The notes: generated from the letters alone by a model not told the origin. Shown: positions 1-9,139, counted from the stretch's first letter. The stretch is DNA of 50,751 bases from Natrinema thermotolerans DSM 11552 (GCA_000337115.1 AOIR01000046.1:2331-53081); one strand, 5' to 3'. Program-made: numbers and translations.

Positions 1-115
1 GGTAGTCGAGGATGCCGTCTTCGGCCTGCGATTCGTCGACGAGGTCCGCGATCAGCTCGAGGGCTTCCTCGCGGCGGTCGGGATCGATCGGGAAACTCGC
101 GTGGATAACGATCAT
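1..115 (-). CDS. Antibiotic-biosynthesis-monooxygenase-like (ABM) protein, partial
   Basis: Only the first 38 codons lie in the window; the C-terminus is cut by the left edge. The reading begins MIVIHASFPIDPDRREEALE and continues into an amphipathic helix. That is the strand-helix opening of small dimeric ABM/quinol monooxygenase (YgiN-like) proteins of about 95-100 residues, in which a ferredoxin-like fold oxidises quinols or similar substrates without a cofactor. The ATG is the first in frame. The identification rests on the N-terminal pattern alone, so a stress-responsive dabb-type relative is possible. Confidence 0.6.
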   Translation of the reverse strand, partial: MIVIHASFPIDPDRREEALELIADLVDESQAEDGILDY

Positions 116-192
116 GCCGGGCACACGGTGCGGGCGAGGCGTGATAAAGGTAGGCACACGGGCAAGGCGGGACCCCGTTTTCGGTCCGCGGC

Positions 193-630
193 TCACTCGG
201 TGACGACGATTTCGCCGAGCATCTCCGCTCGCTCGTGGGGAATACAGACGTAGTCGTAAGTGCCGGGGACCTCGAAGGTGTGTTCGAAGGTCTCGCGCGA
301 GGAGAGGCGACCGCCCTGGTCCTCGTGCCAGGCCTCGTAGGCCGTCGCCTGGTCCTCGAACCCGCCGGTGGCGAAGTAGTCGGCCCCGTCGGGGATGCTC
401 GACTCGAAGGCGGTCACGGTGTGATAGGCCTCGCTCGTGTTCTTCCAGACGACCGTCTCGCCGACGGAGACCTCGTAGGATTCGGGCCGGAACTCGGTCC
501 GAGTCATGCCGATATGACAGTCCTCTCCGGTACAGGAATCGTCGTCGAACACGCTGAGCGCGGACGAACAGCCGGCCAGTCCGACAGCGGTGGCAGTGCC
601 GACGGTAGCGAGATAGGCGCGCCGGTTCAT
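193..630 (-). CDS. Halocyanin-type blue copper lipoprotein
   Basis: A 145-residue plastocyanin/halocyanin-fold electron carrier. The N-terminus has a twin Arg, a hydrophobic stretch and a lipobox (LAGC), so it is probably exported and lipid-anchored outside the cell. Type I copper ligands are visible: His in the AYHTVT segment and Cys, His and Met in CIPHERAEM near the C-terminus. An upstream in-frame ATG would add 36 residues, but these would block the signal peptide, so the MNRR start was chosen. It diverges from the archaetidylserine synthase gene. Its redox partner cannot be read from context. Confidence 0.85.
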   Translation of the reverse strand: MNRRAYLATVGTATAVGLAGCSSALSVFDDDSCTGEDCHIGMTRTEFRPESYEVSVGETVVWKNTSEAYHTVTAFESSIPDGADYFATGGFEDQATAYEAWHEDQGGRLSSRETFEHTFEVPGTYDYVCIPHERAEMLGEIVVTE

Positions 631-767
631 ACGGGCGCTTAGGGGACTCCCGGTATAATCACCCCGGTTCGATTCCCGGTCCGTAGGAGTAGCCTCCGCC
701 CCGACTCGAGGACGGCCGACCCGTGGAAACGAAAACACGTAAGGGAACGCCCCGCCGACTCGGCGAT

Positions 768-1493
768 ATGCTCCCCCGGTTCGTCGGTCGACTCGGTGTC
801 GCCGACGCGGTGACGATCGCGAACGCCGCCCTGGGTTTCGTCGCCGTCGTCGTCGCGGCCGTCGACATCGAGCTGGCCGCCCGACTGATCCTCCTGGCGG
901 CGATCGCGGACGGGCTCGACGGCATCCTCGCGCGCCGCTACGGCGGCACCGAGGCCGGGCCGTACCTCGACTCGCTCGCCGACGTCGCCTCCTTCGCCCT
1001 CGCCCCCGCGGTCCTCTCCTTTACCGTCGTCACCGACGGCCTCGCGGTCGATTTCGATACGGTCACGCCGGAACTGCTCGCGGTGGCCGGCGTCTGTGCG
1101 CTGTTCGTCGCCATGGCCGTCACCCGGCTCGGGATGTACACCGCCTACGACATCTCCGGCAGTTACACGGAGGGCGTTCAGACGACACTGGCTGCGACCG
1201 TGCTGGGTGCGGCGATCCTCGCCGGCGAAACCCAGCCGTGGCTCGTCCTCGGCGTCACCGGCGCGTTCTGTTACCTGATGGTCTCCCGGATCCAGTACCC
1301 CGACCTGCTCGCCCGCGACGCCGGCATCATGGGGATCGTCCACGCACTCGCGATCCTCGTCCCCGACTTCGCCGGCCGGACGTTCCCCTACGCCCTCCTG
1401 ACGCTCGGGTTGGCCTACATGACACTCAGCCCCTGGTTCTACTGGGGCGACGCCGAACGCACCGGCGAGGTCGACGTGCATGGAAACGCTTAG
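768..1493 (+). CDS. pssA: CDP-alcohol phosphatidyltransferase, probable archaetidylserine synthase
   Basis: A 241-residue polytopic membrane enzyme of the CDP-alcohol phosphatidyltransferase family. The Mg-binding signature D-x2-DG-x2-AR...G-x3-D-x3-D is present as DGLDGILAR followed by GPYLDSLAD around residues 50-70. The rest is mostly transmembrane helices. In haloarchaea the PssA branch joins CDP-archaeol to serine and, with the decarboxylase PssD, is needed for archaeosortase-dependent lipid anchoring; no pssD lies beside it here. The second in-frame ATG was chosen because family members begin near RFVGRLGVADAVT. Other head-group specificities cannot be excluded. Confidence 0.75.
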   Translation: MLPRFVGRLGVADAVTIANAALGFVAVVVAAVDIELAARLILLAAIADGLDGILARRYGGTEAGPYLDSLADVASFALAPAVLSFTVVTDGLAVDFDTVTPELLAVAGVCALFVAMAVTRLGMYTAYDISGSYTEGVQTTLAATVLGAAILAGETQPWLVLGVTGAFCYLMVSRIQYPDLLARDAGIMGIVHALAILVPDFAGRTFPYALLTLGLAYMTLSPWFYWGDAERTGEVDVHGNA

Positions 1494-1559
1494 GGCCGTC
1501 CTGACACGACCGTAGGATATGTACACCGTCACGCGTCGGCGTCGTCCCGAGGTGGAACC

Positions 1560-2903
1560 ATGAGCGAGGACGAGGCAACTGACGACGCGGCCGAAGCGGG
1601 GGCAGACGAGCAAGAACCCGTAGACCTCGAGGCGATCCAGGAGCGCCTCGACGGACTCGCCGCCGACCTCGAGGCCCTCGAGTCGAGCCTCGAGTCGGCC
1701 GAGACCGAAGACGATCTAGACGTCGTCGAGGCCGACCTCGAGTCGTTCCGGGCGGAACTCGAGAGCGTCGAGGTGCCGGAGCCGCCGGAAACCGACGACG
1801 AGGACGAGGAAGACGAGGAGCCGGCCCCGGAAGAGGAACTCCAGGAGCAGTACGACGACATCGAGAGCGATCTCTCGGATCTCGAGTCCGACCTCGAGGA
1901 CCAGCGCGGCCCCTACGGCGAGGACGTGGTGAGCGAGATCGAGGGCGTCAGCGGGACGATCACGGGCACCCGCTGGACCGAGGAGGGCAACGCCGAGCTG
2001 ATCGAAGCCGTCGATGGCTTCCTCGACGAACTGAACGGCTTGCTCGAGAGTTCGGTCACGCTCGTCAACGAGGGCGAGGACGTCTCCGAACAGCTCGATG
2101 CGACCCTCGACGACGCGGCCGACGCCGTCTCGGACGCCGGCCTCGACGCCGACGACGACGCCGAGACGATCGCCGGCCTGCTCACGGCCACCGACGATCT
2201 CGAGGGCGACATCGACGATGCGACGGAGTGGACCGACCTCGAGATCCGCGAACAGTTGCGCCGCGAGGGCTACTACGACGTCCTCGATCACGTCAAGGAC
2301 TTCCCGCCGGAGTGGCACGCGCTGAAGGTCCACGAGAAGCAGGGCAACGTCGACATGATCCTGCTTGCCCTCGAGACCTTCGACTCCGATTTCATGGAAG
2401 AACACTGCATGGAGTCGCTCGAGCGCATGGGATCACGCGCGGAACCGGCCACCGACGCAATGCTGCAGAAGGCCAACCGCCGCGATAAGGCCGCCATGCG
2501 CATCCTCGGGAAGATCGGCGTCGCCGACGAGGAGGTCGTCGAGACGCTGGTCGACTACGTCGACTCCAATCCGAACCTCCAGCAACCCGCCTTCCGCGCC
2601 CTCGGCGAGATCGGTGCCGAAGACGCGGTCGAGCCGATCGCCCAGCAACTCGTCGCCGAGGAAGCCGACGTCCGCAGCTGGGCCGCCCGCGCGCTCGGCC
2701 TGATCGGCGACACCCGCGCCATCGAGCCGCTCGCGGACGTCCTCGCGGACGACGAGGCCGACCGCGTCCGAGCCAGCGCCGCGTGGGCGCTCAACCGCAT
2801 CGGCACGCAGGAGGCCCTCGAGATCGTCGCCGACTACGACGACGACCGGGCCTATCTCGTTCAGGCCGAGGCCGAGAACGCCGACCTCGAGCCTGCGGCC
2901 TGA
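1560..2903 (+). CDS. Acidic coiled-coil and HEAT-repeat protein
   Basis: A 447-residue soluble protein with two halves. Residues 1 to about 230 are extremely Glu/Asp-rich with long coiled-coil-like runs. Residues from about 270 onward form HEAT/PBS-lyase-like repeats, recognisable as AFRALGEIGAEDAVEPIAQQ, AARALGLIGDTRAIEPLADV and AWALNRIGTQEALEIV. Such repeats are normally protein-interaction scaffolds; no catalytic motif is seen. A good Shine-Dalgarno-like GAGGTGG sits just before the ATG. It stands alone, and its function is unknown. Confidence 0.75.
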   Translation: MSEDEATDDAAEAGADEQEPVDLEAIQERLDGLAADLEALESSLESAETEDDLDVVEADLESFRAELESVEVPEPPETDDEDEEDEEPAPEEELQEQYDDIESDLSDLESDLEDQRGPYGEDVVSEIEGVSGTITGTRWTEEGNAELIEAVDGFLDELNGLLESSVTLVNEGEDVSEQLDATLDDAADAVSDAGLDADDDAETIAGLLTATDDLEGDIDDATEWTDLEIREQLRREGYYDVLDHVKDFPPEWHALKVHEKQGNVDMILLALETFDSDFMEEHCMESLERMGSRAEPATDAMLQKANRRDKAAMRILGKIGVADEEVVETLVDYVDSNPNLQQPAFRALGEIGAEDAVEPIAQQLVAEEADVRSWAARALGLIGDTRAIEPLADVLADDEADRVRASAAWALNRIGTQEALEIVADYDDDRAYLVQAEAENADLEPAA

Positions 2904-2962
2904 TGCAGCGTCGACGAACGGCTCTCACTGCGTTCTGAACGGACCGTCTCGGAAACCGACGG

Positions 2963-3259
2963 CTACTCGTCCCGCTGTTCGGGCTGTAACTGCCGAACGA
3001 GGTTTAGATGCATCAGGTGGAGATGCATCCCGATACCGTACAGGATGGTACCCAGCCCGACGAACGTCAGCGGCATGAGTATCGACTCGATCGCCTGTGA
3101 CGGACTGTCGAGGTTGGCGGGGAGGACGATACCGACGGCCAGCAGGAATGCGCTCAGAATGATCACCAGTCCGAGGCGCACTGCCCGGGAGTACCTGCCG
3201 ATCCGCTGGATTCGCGCTTCGATCTCCGCTCGAGAGGGTGGTGCCGTCTCGCGATCCAT
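2963..3259 (-). CDS. Small two-helix membrane protein
   Basis: A 98-residue protein with a charged N-terminus (about 28 residues) and two hydrophobic segments, around residues 29-48 (LGLVIILSAFLLAVGIVLP) and 60-80 (ILMPLTFVGLGTILYGIGMH). A His-rich HLHLMHLN follows the second segment and the tail is polar. No family is recognised. It diverges from the phospholipase-D-like gene across about 100 nt and converges on the HEAT-repeat gene. Confidence 0.65.
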   Translation of the reverse strand: MDRETAPPSRAEIEARIQRIGRYSRAVRLGLVIILSAFLLAVGIVLPANLDSPSQAIESILMPLTFVGLGTILYGIGMHLHLMHLNLVRQLQPEQRDE

Positions 3260-3360
3260 GGGTACTAGTATCGGACGGGATCCTTTAACGTCACACCGTC
3301 CGGGCCGACCCGATCGGATCGCCCGACAGTTTAAGTACGAACGGCCGGCCAGACGGAGCG

Positions 3361-5211
3361 ATGGATACCCGACGGGCCGCCCTCGCGGCCGTGGTCATCT
3401 GTGGGCTCGTCGCCGGCACCGCGCTACTGGCGGGCTTTGCCGTCGCCAACGAACCGGCGGCAGCCGATCGTGCCGCCGCTCGAGCGACCACGCTCCCGGC
3501 GACGAACGCAACCGACCTCGCCTGCCCGCCTCGAGCGGGCGAAACGAACTCCTCCAGCACGGAGACACCTGACGAACCGCGGATCGCCGGCCTCTATCCG
3601 AATCCGACGACCGACGAGAACGTCGGCGAGTTCGTCGTCCTCGAGACGCCGTCCGACACCCGACTCGGGAACCTGACGCTGACCGACGGCCACACGACGG
3701 CCCGGCTTCCGAACGAAACCGTGACCGGACGGATCGTCCTCTCGATGGCCCCCAACGTGACGGAGACGCTGACCGACGACCGTCCCGTCTTCGAACTCGA
3801 GGGCCGGCTCCGGCTCGCGGCCGACGGCGACGATCTCCGGCTCCGAAACGCGACGGCGACCGTCGACTCGGTCTCCTACGACCGGGCACCGACCGCCGAA
3901 AAATGGTATCGAACGGGACCGGTCGGCGGCAAGGCGGACCGCCGGAGCGACGGCCAGTGGTGGCCCCGCGACGCCACCTGCCTCCCCGTTTCGACGGCCG
4001 CCGTCGACGACGCCACGGCGTTCGTCCTCCCGGACGGTCCCGGGGTCCCGCGGGAAACGATCCGCAACGCCGACGACCGACTCCTGCTTGCCGGCTACAC
4101 CGTCACCTCCGAGGCGATCGCTGCCGACCTCGTGGACGCGGCCGATCGCGGCGTCGAGGTCGCGGTCCTCCTCGAGGCTAGCCCGGTTGGGGGTACGCCC
4201 GCGGCGACCGAGGGTGTCCTCGAGACACTGGTGGACGGCGGCGTCGACGTGCGCGTCATCGGCGGCGAGGACTCGCGATACCGGTATCACCACCCCAAGT
4301 ACGCCGTCGCCGACGACCGCCTGCTGGTCACCACCGAGAACTGGAAGCCGTCCGGTGTCGGCGGCGAGAGCAATCGCGGCTGGGGTATTCGCCTCGAGTC
4401 GGCGTCCCTCGCGGCCGATCTCGCGACCGTCTTCCGGGCTGACTTCGCGGGCCGGGACACGACCGCGGGCGCGGCCTATCGCAGGAACACGACGTTTACC
4501 GACGACGGGCCGGTCTACTCCTCGCCCACCACCGAGTATCCCACGAACCACGAGCCGACTCCGGTGCCCGTCGAGTCGGCCGAACTCCTGCTCGCACCGG
4601 ACAACGCCGACGCCCGGCTGAACGACCTGCTCGCAAGCGCCGACGACGAAATCCTCGTCCTCCAGCCGTCGATCGCCGACGACGTCTCGCTGCTCGCGTC
4701 CACGCTCGAGGCCGCCCGTCGCGGGGTCGATGTCCGCATCCTGGTCGGCTCGGCGCGGTACAACGCCGCGGAGAACGAGGCGCTGGCGGCGGATCTCGAG
4801 CGGATCGCCGACCGCGAGAACCTGCCGCTCGAGGTTCGACTCGTCGGTGACACGGACCGCTTCGAGAAGATACACGCGAAAGGGATCGTGATCGACGGCG
4901 AGACGGCGGTCGTCGGCAGTGCCAACTGGAATTCGAACTCGCTCGAGAACAACCGGGAGGTGTTGGTGGCGCTCCACGGCGAGGCGGTCGCCGACTACTA
5001 CGCGACCGTCTTCGAGTCGGATTGGGCGGGTGACTCGTGGTCGTTCCCGATCGGTGCCGGCGTCGCGGTCGCGGTTGCACTTGCTGTCGCCGCGGTCGTC
5101 GGCCGGCGCTATGTCAGGTTCGGGGGCGAGTCGGCCGTGGGGGGCGAGTCGGCCGTGGAGAACGAGTCGGCCGTGGACCCGGTCACGCCGGACGCGAACG
5201 ACGAGGACTGA
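3361..5211 (+). CDS. Secreted phospholipase D-like protein with lamin-tail domain
   Basis: A 616-residue cell-surface protein. It has an N-terminal hydrophobic signal (residues 7-30), a lamin-tail-like beta domain (about 75-150, starting RIAGLYPNPTTDENVGEFVV), and two phospholipase-D half-domains. The second HKD motif is complete (H505-x-K...D with GSANWNSNS). The first reads HHPKYAVADD near residue 310 with TTENWKPSG, also near-complete. A single transmembrane helix at about 562-582 precedes an acidic tail, so the catalytic part probably faces outside. PLD folds cleave or transfer phosphodiesters, so the substrate could be lipid or DNA; lamin-tail domains often accompany extracellular nucleases. 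It appears monocistronic. Confidence 0.85.
   Translation: MDTRRAALAAVVICGLVAGTALLAGFAVANEPAAADRAAARATTLPATNATDLACPPRAGETNSSSTETPDEPRIAGLYPNPTTDENVGEFVVLETPSDTRLGNLTLTDGHTTARLPNETVTGRIVLSMAPNVTETLTDDRPVFELEGRLRLAADGDDLRLRNATATVDSVSYDRAPTAEKWYRTGPVGGKADRRSDGQWWPRDATCLPVSTAAVDDATAFVLPDGPGVPRETIRNADDRLLLAGYTVTSEAIAADLVDAADRGVEVAVLLEASPVGGTPAATEGVLETLVDGGVDVRVIGGEDSRYRYHHPKYAVADDRLLVTTENWKPSGVGGESNRGWGIRLESASLAADLATVFRADFAGRDTTAGAAYRRNTTFTDDGPVYSSPTTEYPTNHEPTPVPVESAELLLAPDNADARLNDLLASADDEILVLQPSIADDVSLLASTLEAARRGVDVRILVGSARYNAAENEALAADLERIADRENLPLEVRLVGDTDRFEKIHAKGIVIDGETAVVGSANWNSNSLENNREVLVALHGEAVADYYATVFESDWAGDSWSFPIGAGVAVAVALAVAAVVGRRYVRFGGESAVGGESAVENESAVDPVTPDANDED
5122..5175 (+). repeat. 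Three tandem 18-bp units in the PLD-like gene tail
   Basis: Three consecutive 18-nt units end in CGAGTCGGCCGTG. The first two are identical and the third differs in its first bases. They encode GGESAV, GGESAV and ENESAV in the cytoplasmic tail, so copy number can change without breaking the frame. Confidence 0.85.
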
Positions 5212-5217
5212 GCCGGC

Positions 5218-5652
5218 TCAGTCGGCGTGGCCGCTGGCCTCGAGTTCGAGCAGCTCACAGCAGTCCTCCTCGGCGTCGAAACAGTCGGGACACTGGTCGG
5301 GTCGGTCGATGATCGTATCGAGCCGCTCCGCGACGGTGTCGTCGATGACGCTCTCTAGGGCGCGGGCCTCGTCTTTGAACTCCTCGACCTCGAGGACGTT
5401 CGCGAGGAACCGCTCGATGATACAGTAGGTCTGGAGGGCGTCGTGGGCGCGCTCGAGCCCCTCGTTGGTCAGACTCGCGCCCTTGTACTTCTCGTGGTCG
5501 ACTAGCTCGCGGTCCTCGAGCTTGCCGATCATCTCGTTGACGCTGGCCGGGCTCACCTCGAGCAGGTCCGCGAGCGTACCGGTCGATGCAGGCCCGTCCT
5601 CGATGCGCTGGGCCAGATAGATCGCCTTGAGGTATTGATCTGCAGTGTTCAT
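5218..5652 (-). CDS. DtxR/MntR-family metal-dependent transcription regulator
   Basis: A 144-residue regulator. It has an N-terminal winged helix (residues 1-65; recognition region VSPASVNEMIGKLEDRELV) and a helical metal-sensing/dimerisation part with Glu/Cys/His candidates (CIIERFLANVLEV). A Cys-rich tail (CPDC and, seven residues later, CC) could bind metal. Relatives (SirR/TroR/IdeR) repress iron or manganese uptake when metal is bound. It lies near a ferritin-like gene and the suf genes, which suits a role in iron balance, but the metal specificity is not readable. It has no SH3-like third domain. Confidence 0.85.
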   Translation of the reverse strand: MNTADQYLKAIYLAQRIEDGPASTGTLADLLEVSPASVNEMIGKLEDRELVDHEKYKGASLTNEGLERAHDALQTYCIIERFLANVLEVEEFKDEARALESVIDDTVAERLDTIIDRPDQCPDCFDAEEDCCELLELEASGHAD

Positions 5653-5785
5653 GCCGTCCCTCCGTCGGTGTGTGACACGTCGGTTCCTCGCCGGCAGTCT
5701 CGCGGCCGGGCGTCGATACGCGTCATGGACGATGCCGCCGACTCCGTGGCCGTTCCAGCCCCGGTCGAGGTGACGATCGCCCCGA

Positions 5786-6280
5786 TCATGCTCGCTGCTC
5801 CATAATTGCGGTCACTTCCTCGACGCCCTCCTTTTCCTCCTCGCGGATGCCGGACAGCGTCTCGAGGAGTCGCTCGCGGTCGACCGCGAACTCGGAGTCG
5901 GAGGCCTCGATCGCCTCGATCAGGTCGTCGTAGAACTTGTAGGCGGTCTCCTCGTTTGCGAGCTGGTCATAGAGGACGCCGTCCGTGTCCTCGGGCGGTC
6001 CGTACTGGGCGTCGACTAAGGCGTTTATCTCCTCGTATCCGACCGTTTCGGCCTCGAGATCGTCGATCAGCGCCTCGAGTCGCTCGCGGTGGTCGGCCGA
6101 CTCCGTGGCGGCCTCCGCGAGCAACTCCTCCACCTCCTCGTCGACCGTCGCCCGCTCGTCGGGCGGGAGCGACTCGATGTGGTGGGCGGCGCGTGACTCG
6201 ACGAGTTCCTCCAGCACGACCCCGATCTGTAGCAATCGGGTCAGCTGGTGGTCGCTCGAGACACGCTGTCCCAGACTCAT
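5786..6280 (-). CDS. Ferritin-like four-helix protein
   Basis: A 164-residue, almost wholly helical acidic protein. The Glu/His-bearing helices resemble ferritin-like di-metal carriers: EELVESRAAHH (24-34), ESADHRERLEAL (60-71), NEETAYKFYDDLIEAIE (109-125) and REEEKEGVEEV in the last helix. The usual fourth-helix His appears replaced by Gly, so the di-iron site may be incomplete. A role in iron storage or oxidative stress is inferred from the fold and from the adjoining DtxR-type regulator and suf operon. Confidence 0.6.
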   Translation of the reverse strand: MSLGQRVSSDHQLTRLLQIGVVLEELVESRAAHHIESLPPDERATVDEEVEELLAEAATESADHRERLEALIDDLEAETVGYEEINALVDAQYGPPEDTDGVLYDQLANEETAYKFYDDLIEAIEASDSEFAVDRERLLETLSGIREEEKEGVEEVTAIMEQRA

Positions 6281-6394
6281 ATCACGACAAGGGAGCCGTG
6301 GTTACTTAGTCGTCTCGGAGCGCGGACGTCGAAAACGCGGCAAAACGACGATCGGGCGGCGGCGACGGCGCTCAGTCTCGCTGGCGGAACCACC

Positions 6395-6413
6395 GTGGGA
6401 TCAGAGATCCCAC
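6395..6413. terminator. Hairpin between sufD and the ferritin-like gene
   Basis: A perfect 8-bp inverted repeat GTGGGATC/GATCCCAC with a 3-nt loop lies about 80 nt past the sufD stop. Further imperfect stems follow toward sufD (ACGGAACGC/GCGCTCCGT). No T-run typical of an archaeal terminator is clear. The same 212-nt gap must also hold the promoter of the ferritin-like gene, so the hairpin could instead be regulatory. Confidence 0.35.
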
Positions 6414-6492
6414 GAGCCGTTCACTCGCTCGCTTACTCACGGAACGCGTAGCGCTCCGTTCGTTCGAGACTCTCGCTCCGCTCCGAGTCTCG

Positions 6493-7707
6493 CTACTCTC
6501 GCTCGCGAAGACGAGTGCCGATCAGGTTCTCGAGGTCCTCGCGGAGTTCGTCGACGTCGATCTCCGCGAGAACGGGCACGAAGAAGCCCTCGACGAGCAT
6601 GTTTCGGGCCGCGCGGGGGTCGACACCGCGGGAGGTCATGTAGAACAGGTCCTCCTGGTCGATCTGGCCGACCGTCGCGGAGTGGCTGGCCTCGGTGTCG
6701 TGGTTGTTGATGATCAGCTTCGGGGAGGCGTCGGCCTCGCTCTCGTCGGAGAGCATCAGCGTGTTCTCGCGCTGGTAGGAGCTGGTGTCCCACGCGTCGG
6801 AGCCGACGTCCTGGACGCCCTCGTAGACCGAGCGGGCGACGTCGTCGGTGACGCCGCGGGTCACGAGGTCGGCCGTCGTGTGTTCCGCACGATGCCAGAC
6901 CTTCGCGTCGAGGTCGAAGTGCTGGTCGTTGTGGCCGTAGAAGGCACCGACGATCTGCGTCTCCGAGGAGTCGCCGCGCAGCTCCGTCGAGACCTCCGTC
7001 TTCGTCAGCTGGGTGCCGAGGTTGCCCTCGATCCAGTCGATCGTGGCGTAGGTGTCGGCGACGCCGCGCTTGAGCGTGAAGTTGTAGGCCTCCTCCGAGA
7101 GGTTCTGGAGGCTGCCGTACTGGACGTAGCTGTTCTCGCCGGCGGCGACCTCGACGATCCCGCTGTAGTACTGCTCCTCGGCCTCTTCGCCAGTCGACTG
7201 GCGCTCGAGGATCGTGACCGAGGACGACTCCTCGGTGACGACGAGCGTGTAGTTAAACAGCGAGCGGGAGTTCTGTTCGGTCCGGACGGTGACGTCCTCG
7301 GCGTCGACGCCCTCGGGGACGTAGATGACCGTGCCGGTGCTAAACAGCGCCGTGGAGAGCGCCGTCAGGTAGTTCTCCTGGGGGTCGACGATGCTGCCGA
7401 AGTGGTCCTGCAGGAGGTCCTCGTGTTCCTGGACCGCGTCGGCCCACGAGAGGACCTCGGCCTCCTCGGGGCCGACCTGGTCCTTGTCCTCGGCCGCGTT
7501 CAGCGGATCGACGAGGGACTCGAAGTCGAGTTCGTGGAGGTTCGTCCAGTCCCGACCCGGCGTCCGGATGACGTCGGGCATCTCGAGGTCCTCGAGCGCC
7601 GCGAGCGCCTCGAGACGCGTCTCGAGGAGCCAGTCGGGCTCGTCGAGGTCGCCCGAAATTTCGCGTACCTGTTCTTCCGTCAGATTGGCGTGTACCTGCG
7701 TACTCAT
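6493..7707 (-). CDS. sufD: Fe-S cluster assembly protein SufD
   Basis: A 404-residue beta-helix scaffold component of the cytoplasmic SufBCD complex, which builds [4Fe-4S] clusters. The N-terminal helical part (LDEPDWLLETRLEAL) is shared with SufB. The right-handed beta-helix core contains YVQYGSLQNLSEEAYNFTL, and the C-terminus has the family DEEDLFYMTSRG-like segment (DQEDLFYMTSRGVDPRAAR) with a conserved His just upstream (ASHSATVGQID). It starts 1 nt after the sufB stop codon, so the two are co-transcribed. Confidence 0.95.
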   Translation of the reverse strand: MSTQVHANLTEEQVREISGDLDEPDWLLETRLEALAALEDLEMPDVIRTPGRDWTNLHELDFESLVDPLNAAEDKDQVGPEEAEVLSWADAVQEHEDLLQDHFGSIVDPQENYLTALSTALFSTGTVIYVPEGVDAEDVTVRTEQNSRSLFNYTLVVTEESSSVTILERQSTGEEAEEQYYSGIVEVAAGENSYVQYGSLQNLSEEAYNFTLKRGVADTYATIDWIEGNLGTQLTKTEVSTELRGDSSETQIVGAFYGHNDQHFDLDAKVWHRAEHTTADLVTRGVTDDVARSVYEGVQDVGSDAWDTSSYQRENTLMLSDESEADASPKLIINNHDTEASHSATVGQIDQEDLFYMTSRGVDPRAARNMLVEGFFVPVLAEIDVDELREDLENLIGTRLRERE

Positions 7708-7708
7708 A

Positions 7709-9139
7709 TTATCCGAGGCTCCCCTCCATCTCGAGTTCGATGAGGCGGTTGAGCTCGACCGCGTACTCGATCGGCAGTTCCTCCGTGATCGGCTCGATGA
7801 AGCCGGCGACGATCATCTTCTTGGCGTCATCGTCGTCCAGCCCGCGGGACTGCAGATAGAAGATGTCCTCGTCGCCGATCTTGCCGACGGTCGCCTCGTG
7901 GGCGACGTCGACCTTCGACTCCTCGATCTCCATGTACGGCATGGTGTCCGAGGTCGACTCGTTGTCGAACATCAGGGCGTCGCACTCGACGGCGGTCGAG
8001 GCGTTCTCGGCGCCGTCGGCGATGTGGACGAGGCCGCGGTAGTTGGTGCGGCCGCCGTCCTTGGAGATCGACTTGGACTCGATGGTCGAACTCGTCTCGG
8101 GCGCGTTGTGGTAGACCTTCGCGCCGGTGTCGATGTCCTGGCCTTCGCCCGCCAGGGCGATGGTGATGTGGGTGTCGGTCGACCCGCGACCCTTGAGGAT
8201 GGTACACGGGTAGAGCATGGTCACTTTCGAGCCCATGCTGCCCGAGACCCACTCCATCGTCCCGTTCTCCTCGCAGATGGCGCGCTTGGTGTTCAGGTTG
8301 AACGTGTTCTTCGACCAGTTCTGCACGGTCGAGTACTGAACGTGAGCGTCTTCGCCGACGAAGACCTCGACGCCGCCGGAGTGGAGGTTGTGGGTCCCGT
8401 ACTTGGGCGCGGAACAGCCCTCGATGTAGTGGACCTCGGAGCCTTCCTCGGCGATGATGAGCGTGTGTTCGAACTGGCCCATCCCTTCCGAGTTCATCCG
8501 GAAGTAGGCCTGCACCGGCATCTCGACAGTGACGTCCTCGGGGACGTAGACGAACGACCCGCCGGACCAGACGGCCCCGTGCAAGGCGGCGAACTTGTTG
8601 TCGCTCGGGGGCACGCAGGTCGTCATGAAGTGTTCTTTGACGAGCTCGGGATGTTCGCGGACGGCCTCATCCATGTTACAGAAGATGACGCCTTTCTCCT
8701 CCCACTGCTCTTGCATGTTCTGGTAGACGACCTCGGACTCGTACTGGGCACCGACGCCCGAGAGGGCGTTCTTCTCCGCTTCCGGGATGCCGAGCTTGTC
8801 GAAGGTGTCCTGAATCTCGTCCGGCAGCTCCGTCCAGTCGTCGACGCCTTCGCGTTTGTCGACGTCCGGTCGGATGTAGGGGATGATCTCTTCGACGTCC
8901 AGTTCGGAGAGGTCGGGCATGCCGGGCCAGTCGGACGGCATCGGCATGTTGTGATACTGCTCGAGCGCACGGAGACGCCGCTCGAGCATCCAGTCGGGCT
9001 CGTCCTTGTCCTCGGAGATCATGCGGATGACCTCTTCGGTCAGGCCTTTGCCGGATCTGACGGCGGAGTTCTCCTCTTTCTTGAACTCGAACCGGGCCTC
9101 AGTGTCTGTCTCTTTTAGGTGGTCTTGATCGGAACTCAT
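7709..9139 (-). CDS. sufB: Fe-S cluster assembly protein SufB
   Basis: A 476-residue SufB, the scaffold on which clusters form with SufC and SufD. Hallmarks are the N-terminal DKDEPDWMLERRLRAL, the core GCSAPKYGTHNLHSGGVEV, YSTVQNWSKNTFNLNTKRA, and the C-terminal HEATVGKIGDEDIFYLQSRG. The Cys in EGCSAP is a candidate sulfur-transfer or ligand residue. Length is normal for the family. It is the middle gene of sufC-sufB-sufD, separated from sufC by 60 nt. Confidence 0.97.
   Translation of the reverse strand: MSSDQDHLKETDTEARFEFKKEENSAVRSGKGLTEEVIRMISEDKDEPDWMLERRLRALEQYHNMPMPSDWPGMPDLSELDVEEIIPYIRPDVDKREGVDDWTELPDEIQDTFDKLGIPEAEKNALSGVGAQYESEVVYQNMQEQWEEKGVIFCNMDEAVREHPELVKEHFMTTCVPPSDNKFAALHGAVWSGGSFVYVPEDVTVEMPVQAYFRMNSEGMGQFEHTLIIAEEGSEVHYIEGCSAPKYGTHNLHSGGVEVFVGEDAHVQYSTVQNWSKNTFNLNTKRAICEENGTMEWVSGSMGSKVTMLYPCTILKGRGSTDTHITIALAGEGQDIDTGAKVYHNAPETSSTIESKSISKDGGRTNYRGLVHIADGAENASTAVECDALMFDNESTSDTMPYMEIEESKVDVAHEATVGKIGDEDIFYLQSRGLDDDDAKKMIVAGFIEPITEELPIEYAVELNRLIELEMEGSLG

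Noticed and set aside
3424-4977. Long leftward open frame (517 residues) opposite the phospholipase-D-like gene
   Set aside because: The opposite strand has signal peptide, HKD motifs and a transmembrane helix; the antisense product is Arg/Gly-rich and shows no family.
7391-9118. Long rightward open frame (575 residues) opposite sufB/sufD
   Set aside because: It is antisense to two certain Suf genes. Long antisense frames are common in GC-rich DNA with biased third positions.
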